The translations under genes and the position numbers were made by a program. From Frankia gtarii (GTDB lineage: Bacteria; Actinomycetota; Actinomycetes; Frankiales; Frankiaceae), in the NCBI RefSeq assembly GCF_025403375.1, contig NZ_JAMPTM010000009.1:1-64000 (forward strand): DNA of 64,000 bases, read 5' to 3'. This document shows, one piece after another, positions 61,274 to 64,000 of the stretch; positions within the stretch are counted from its first letter, which is position 1; every line of letters starts with the position of its first letter. The notes beneath the pieces are model-generated. The model saw only the letters and a program-made list of their open reading frames with translations. It made no database searches and was not told the DNA's origin.

Positions 61274-61579
61274 TCATGCCAGACCAAGCCGCCGGCCCAG
61301 AACAATCAGTGCGACACCGACGGCCATCGATGCCAACAGATTACGGGTGCGGTACGCGACGCCGGCGGTGGCCACGCCCGCGAGGACCCCCGCCCAGCCC
61401 TGCGCGATCACCGCGGGTGCCACCACGGCCACCAGGACCGCCCCGGGCAGCGCCCCGATCGCGCGGGCCCACGGACCCCCGCTCGGCAGCCAGTCGGCCG
61501 CCAGCAGGCCGCCGACCCGAAGCGAGTAGGTGATCAAGGCCATGCCGACGACGGCAAGGACGGCCTCAGCGCTCCACAT
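61274..61579 (-). CDS. azlD: AzlD-family branched-chain amino acid exporter, small subunit
   Basis: 101 residues, almost entirely hydrophobic, with four membrane segments: VLAVVGMALITYSLRVGGLL, the middle AIGALPGAVLVAVVAPAVIA, GVLAGVATAGVAYRTRNLL and SMAVGVALIVLGRRLGL. The SLR pattern and the length fit AzlD. It overlaps the end of the AzlC gene by 14 bases, which is usual for the pair. With AzlC it forms a membrane exporter of branched-chain amino acids or analogues. The link to the rest of the window is unclear. Confidence 0.85.
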   Translation of the reverse strand: MWSAEAVLAVVGMALITYSLRVGGLLAADWLPSGGPWARAIGALPGAVLVAVVAPAVIAQGWAGVLAGVATAGVAYRTRNLLASMAVGVALIVLGRRLGLA

Positions 61580-62489
61580 CCGTCGCCTCCGTGCCGATTG
61601 GCTGCGATTTGACTACCTGCAAGTTGGCTACCTGCAAGTTGGCTACCTGCGAGTCGGCTACCTGCGGACCGATTGCCGGCACGGGTGCTGCCACGCCGGG
61701 TGCCGTCCCGGGTGACGCACCGGGTGCCTTGCCGGGCGCGTCGCCCTCGGTTACCGTCTGCGGGTCCGGTTCGGGACCGGGCCGGGCGGCGGCAACAGCC
61801 GCGCCGACAAGGGCGCCGATCACGATGTACCAGGTGCCGCCGAGCAGTCGCCAGCTCACGACCGCGGCGACCCCGGCCGCGAGCCACGGCGCGACGTCCG
61901 CGCGCCCCCGCCAGAAGCCGCGCGTCAACGCAATGAAGGCCGCGGTGAACGCGAAATCGAGGCCGAGGCGTTTCAGGGCCGGAATCCGCCCGCCGAGCAG
62001 GTACCCGGCGCCGCTACCGACCAGCCAGAACACCAGGATCGCCAGGCCGCCGCCGAGCAGGAAACCCGGCGACACCGCCCGCCCCCGCCGACGCCCCTCG
62101 GCCAGTGTGACGGCCCAGTTCTCGTCCGCGACGAGGTGAATCCCCAGCAGCTTCTGCCACAGTGGCCGCCCGACAAACACGTCGCGCAGCGACGCGCACA
62201 GCAGGATGTAGCGCAAGTTGATGATCAAGGTACTCGTCAGGATCGCTGCCACCGGTACCGGTGTTCCCCACAACCCAACGGCGACGATCTGCGCGGATCC
62301 CGCAAGGACGACCACGTCCATGACCAGCAACTGCACCAGCGTGATGTCCCGAGTCGGGGCGACCACACCCATCGCCAGGCCGTACACCGCCACGCCCATC
62401 GCCAGGGGAATCGTCACGCGAAACCCCGCGGCGATCTCCCGCCTCGGAAAGGCTGCCTCCTGGCCCACCCCGGGCGACGACGATCTCAT
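61566..62489 (-). CDS. azlC: AzlC-family branched-chain amino acid exporter, large subunit
   Basis: About 307 residues from ATG 62489 (MRSSSPGVGQEAAFPRREIA). About five to six hydrophobic helices, including FRVTIPLAMGVAVYGLAMGV, LVMDVVVLAGSAQIVAVGLW and ILTSTLIINLRYILLCASLR, the last being the AzlC signature. Normal AzlC proteins are about 230-250 residues. Here a tail of about 65 Pro/Gly/Ala-rich residues follows the last helix and ends in a four-fold five-residue repeat. GTG 62495 is another start. Confidence 0.85.
   Translation of the reverse strand: MRSSSPGVGQEAAFPRREIAAGFRVTIPLAMGVAVYGLAMGVVAPTRDITLVQLLVMDVVVLAGSAQIVAVGLWGTPVPVAAILTSTLIINLRYILLCASLRDVFVGRPLWQKLLGIHLVADENWAVTLAEGRRRGRAVSPGFLLGGGLAILVFWLVGSGAGYLLGGRIPALKRLGLDFAFTAAFIALTRGFWRGRADVAPWLAAGVAAVVSWRLLGGTWYIVIGALVGAAVAAARPGPEPDPQTVTEGDAPGKAPGASPGTAPGVAAPVPAIGPQVADSQVANLQVANLQVVKSQPIGTEATDVER
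61611..61670. repeat. Four tandem 15-bp repeats at the 3' end of azlC
   Basis: Units at 61611-61625, 61626-61640, 61641-61655 and 61656-61670, the middle ones nearly identical and the outer ones drifting. Translated on the minus strand they give a series of NLQVA-like five-residue repeats in the cytoplasmic tail of AzlC. Confidence 0.85.
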
Positions 62490-62705
62490 GGCCACCGGGT
62501 AGCAGAGTCGCACCCGACCGAGGTGAGCTCCGCCCACGCGCGGATGCTGGCGGCCGGTAGACGTGTCGCCGGCACCACTGATCACATTAGTGTGGACGCT
62601 CAGTAGCGTAACGCTGTCAGCATGTCGGTAGCTGGCGGCCAGTTCACAATCCGCGCGCAATGTCGGCCCTGCTGCGAGTCCGCGGTGACCATCATGAAGA
62701 ATCAT

Positions 62706-62817
62706 GCCTGTGACAGATGACGGTGAGTGCGGCGTGAGCCGGTGTGCACAGGCCGCGCACGGTTCGGTGCCGGCGGACAGTCCACTGCCGGGCGACCGAT
62801 CCTTCGTGCGCGGCGAG
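62706..62817. other. Short region between AzlC leader and transposase remnant
   Basis: I see no gene. The stretch 62490-62817 holds the AzlC promoter and spacer sequence; open frames here are not protein-like. Confidence 0.3.
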
Positions 62818-63275
62818 CTACGTCTGCCGGTCTGTATCGAGCACGGCCGTGAGCATCACCGTCTCGTTCTTGGACGCGATCCTCGACCCGGGGACGTCAC
62901 GATCCGGGAGGTCGGTCCGGCGGACGAAGAGTGACCCGGTATCCGGGGCAGTGTTGCGTTCCGGGGACGGGGGCATGCCAGCGGTCATGGTGCCCGTCGG
63001 TCGGACGGCGGCGGCCAGTTCGGTGAACACGGCGGCCAGCCGCAGCCTCGGGGCGGTGTCGACGGCGAACTCGTAGTAGTCGCGGCGGAGGTTCTGAACC
63101 AGGCCGTGCCCGGTGCTGATCGTCTGGACGGAGCGCAGCCGTTTCAGCCCGCGCATCGACCGGAGCCGTGCTTTCAACCGGCCGTGATCACCTCGACCAG
63201 CCGCCGGCCATGGGACAGCGCGCGGGCGAAGAAGCAGCGCGCCGTGCGCCTCGCGAGGTGTCTCCGCCGGCTACA
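62818..63275 (-). pseudogene. Decayed IS6-family transposase
   Basis: Two pieces of a DDE transposase are joined with the middle lost. The first (about 63275-63187) reads RCFFARALSHGRRLVEVIT; the second, in another frame, reads GRLKARLRSMRGLKRLRS then TISTGHGLVQNLRRDYYEF, the C-terminal signature of IS6/IS240-type transposases. About 60 codons between, including the last catalytic glutamate region, are absent. The tail after FTELAAAV is divergent. No inverted terminal repeats were found by eye. The element is dead and shows that mobile DNA reached this edge. Confidence 0.65.
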
Positions 63276-63422
63276 GCACGCGTCTGAACCGAACGAAGAT
63301 AAACGGACCCACGCCCGCCTATGCCGCCGATAGCGCGGGGGAAATGCCGATGAGCGTGCCTTGTTTGCTCATCCGGTCACGGCAGGGCGTGTCGTTGTCT
63401 GGGCACCAGCGTTCTCCGTGAG
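63276..63422. other. Short non-coding stretch
   Basis: No gene or clear repeat seen between the transposase remnant and the following fragment. Confidence 0.3.
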
Positions 63423-63598
63423 CTAGAGATCAGTGGGCATCGCGTCCACCGGGACGGTGGCGAGCAGGGCGCGTGTCTCGGTGACGACTCGGTCCTGGAA
63501 GCCGGGGTCTCGGACTTGTGTGGAGCCGAGCATCGGGTGGCCGTTTTCGTCCCAATCCTGTGGGGTCTGGAAGGGGCAGGCTCGGCATGCCCGGCGGT
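63423..63598 (-). pseudogene. Fragment of a possible SGNH-type or secreted protein
   Basis: A minus-strand frame from about 63598 to a stop at 63423 reads protein-like (CPFQTPQDWDENGHPM, RDPGFQDRVVTETRALLAT) but has no start codon of its own. It resembles segments from acyltransferase-linked SGNH domains, which I cannot confirm. It lies directly after the partial gene at the right edge and may be a remnant. Confidence 0.25.
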
Positions 63599-64000
63599 TC
63601 AGAGGGCGGTGGTGACGAAGTCGGCCGTCGTGACGGAGACGGTGGTGAGGGGGCCGGTGATGTCTCCGACCAGGACGGTCCAGCGTCTGCTGGTCCTGTC
63701 GATGCCGCCGGTGGGCGAATTCTGAGGCGCCCACACGATGTCGCGCGGGCCGCAGGAATAGTAGCCGACATAACCCGGATGGTTCGCCGGGGATCCCCAG
63801 GCGCCGCCGTCGCGCAGCCGGCAGCGGTCCCCGTTGGCCAGGACCAGGCCGAGCGGGACGGGGTTCCTGGGCGGGGAGACCTTGGCGACAAGCGACTGGG
63901 CCGTGAGCGCGGTGAGCGTGGTCGAGTATGGGTCGCGCAGGCAGAGCATTCGGCGGGCCTGGGGTGTCGGCCAGCAGGTATCGGCGCCGGCGGCGCTGGG
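63599..64000 (-). CDS. Hypothetical protein, C-terminal part (gene runs off the window)
   Basis: The frame is open from the window's right edge, so at least 133 C-terminal residues are present and the start lies outside. It reads ALTAQSLVAKVSPPRNPV, NGDRCRLRDGGAWG, HPGYVGYYSCGPRDIVW, GGIDRTSRRWTVLVGD and ends VTTADFVTTAL. Paired cysteines and aromatic residues suggest a secreted beta-rich domain. I recognise no named family; similar domains occur in Frankia hypothetical proteins as far as I recall. An ATG at 63949 lies in frame but is probably internal. Confidence 0.6.
   Translation of the reverse strand, partial: PSAAGADTCWPTPQARRMLCLRDPYSTTLTALTAQSLVAKVSPPRNPVPLGLVLANGDRCRLRDGGAWGSPANHPGYVGYYSCGPRDIVWAPQNSPTGGIDRTSRRWTVLVGDITGPLTTVSVTTADFVTTAL

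Noticed and set aside
5404-61670. The tandem repeats as a CRISPR array
   Set aside because: Units are 15-17 bases, directly adjacent with no unique spacers, and at unrelated sites.
62704-62934. A 76-codon plus-strand frame starting MPVTDDGECG
   Set aside because: No ribosome site, no recognised family and it runs into the transposase remnant on the other strand.

Overview
The window is high-GC DNA with G/C at most third codon positions, GTG and TTG starts, stop/start overlaps (ATGA, GTGA, TGATG) and F420-type luciferase-like oxidoreductases. This points to an actinobacterium, probably a Frankia-like or mycobacteria-like soil organism; the exact genus is inference. All calls were made by eye from translations and motifs, with no database search.

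Layout. 292-3354 (+): a branched-chain-type ABC binding lipoprotein, an SDR and an F420 luciferase-like oxidoreductase, closed by a strong hairpin. 3499-11212 (-): nitroreductase, thiolase, DUF35 partner, aldehyde dehydrogenase, two amidohydrolase_2 enzymes and an acyl-CoA dehydrogenase (ACAD). 11213-15466 is mixed: two SDRs, a universal stress protein and about 1.2 kb of decayed sequence with an enoyl-CoA hydratase remnant. 15467-18086: an ACAD and an NDMA-type zinc alcohol dehydrogenase, convergent. 18185-30458 (-): a dense CoA-thioester block holding an NDP-forming acyl-CoA synthetase, SDR, thiolase-like/DUF35 pair, two enoyl-CoA hydratases, two ACADs, an APH-type kinase, SDR, class III CoA-transferase and MarR. 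30485-41152 (-): three more amidohydrolases, class II aldolase, SDR, F420 enzyme, CocE hydrolase, a second thiolase-like/DUF35 pair and TetR. 41165-48904 (-): two aldehyde dehydrogenases, an imidazolonepropionase-like amidohydrolase, TetR, a PEP-mutase/isocitrate-lyase-family lyase and a sucrase/ferredoxin-like protein, with two pseudogenes between. 48934-55760 (-): SnoaL-like protein, epoxide hydrolase, FAD hydroxylase, a sixth amidohydrolase_2, SDR and a second binding lipoprotein. 56037-58651 (+): AMP-forming acyl-CoA ligase and IclR. 58755-62489 (-): two APH-type kinases and AzlCD. The right edge has a decayed transposase and a partial gene.

Together the genes look like a catabolic island for one or several hydrophobic or cyclic carboxylic acids handled as CoA thioesters. 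Import is suggested by orphan binding proteins. Activation would use three CoA-activating enzyme types, oxidation the ACADs, hydratases and SDRs, and C-C cleavage thiolase-like/DUF35 complexes and metal-dependent amidohydrolase_2 enzymes; aldehydes would be cleared by three ALDHs. A 15-bp operator-like palindrome, CTGAA-N5-TTCAG inside a longer shared flank, stands before three separate transcription units and may define a local regulon. The SDR-kinase-ACAD arrangement near 24.6-28.7 kb resembles the 4-hydroxyacyl-CoA phosphorylation route (LvaA/LvaC, ACAD10/11). No rRNA, tRNA or CRISPR array was seen.
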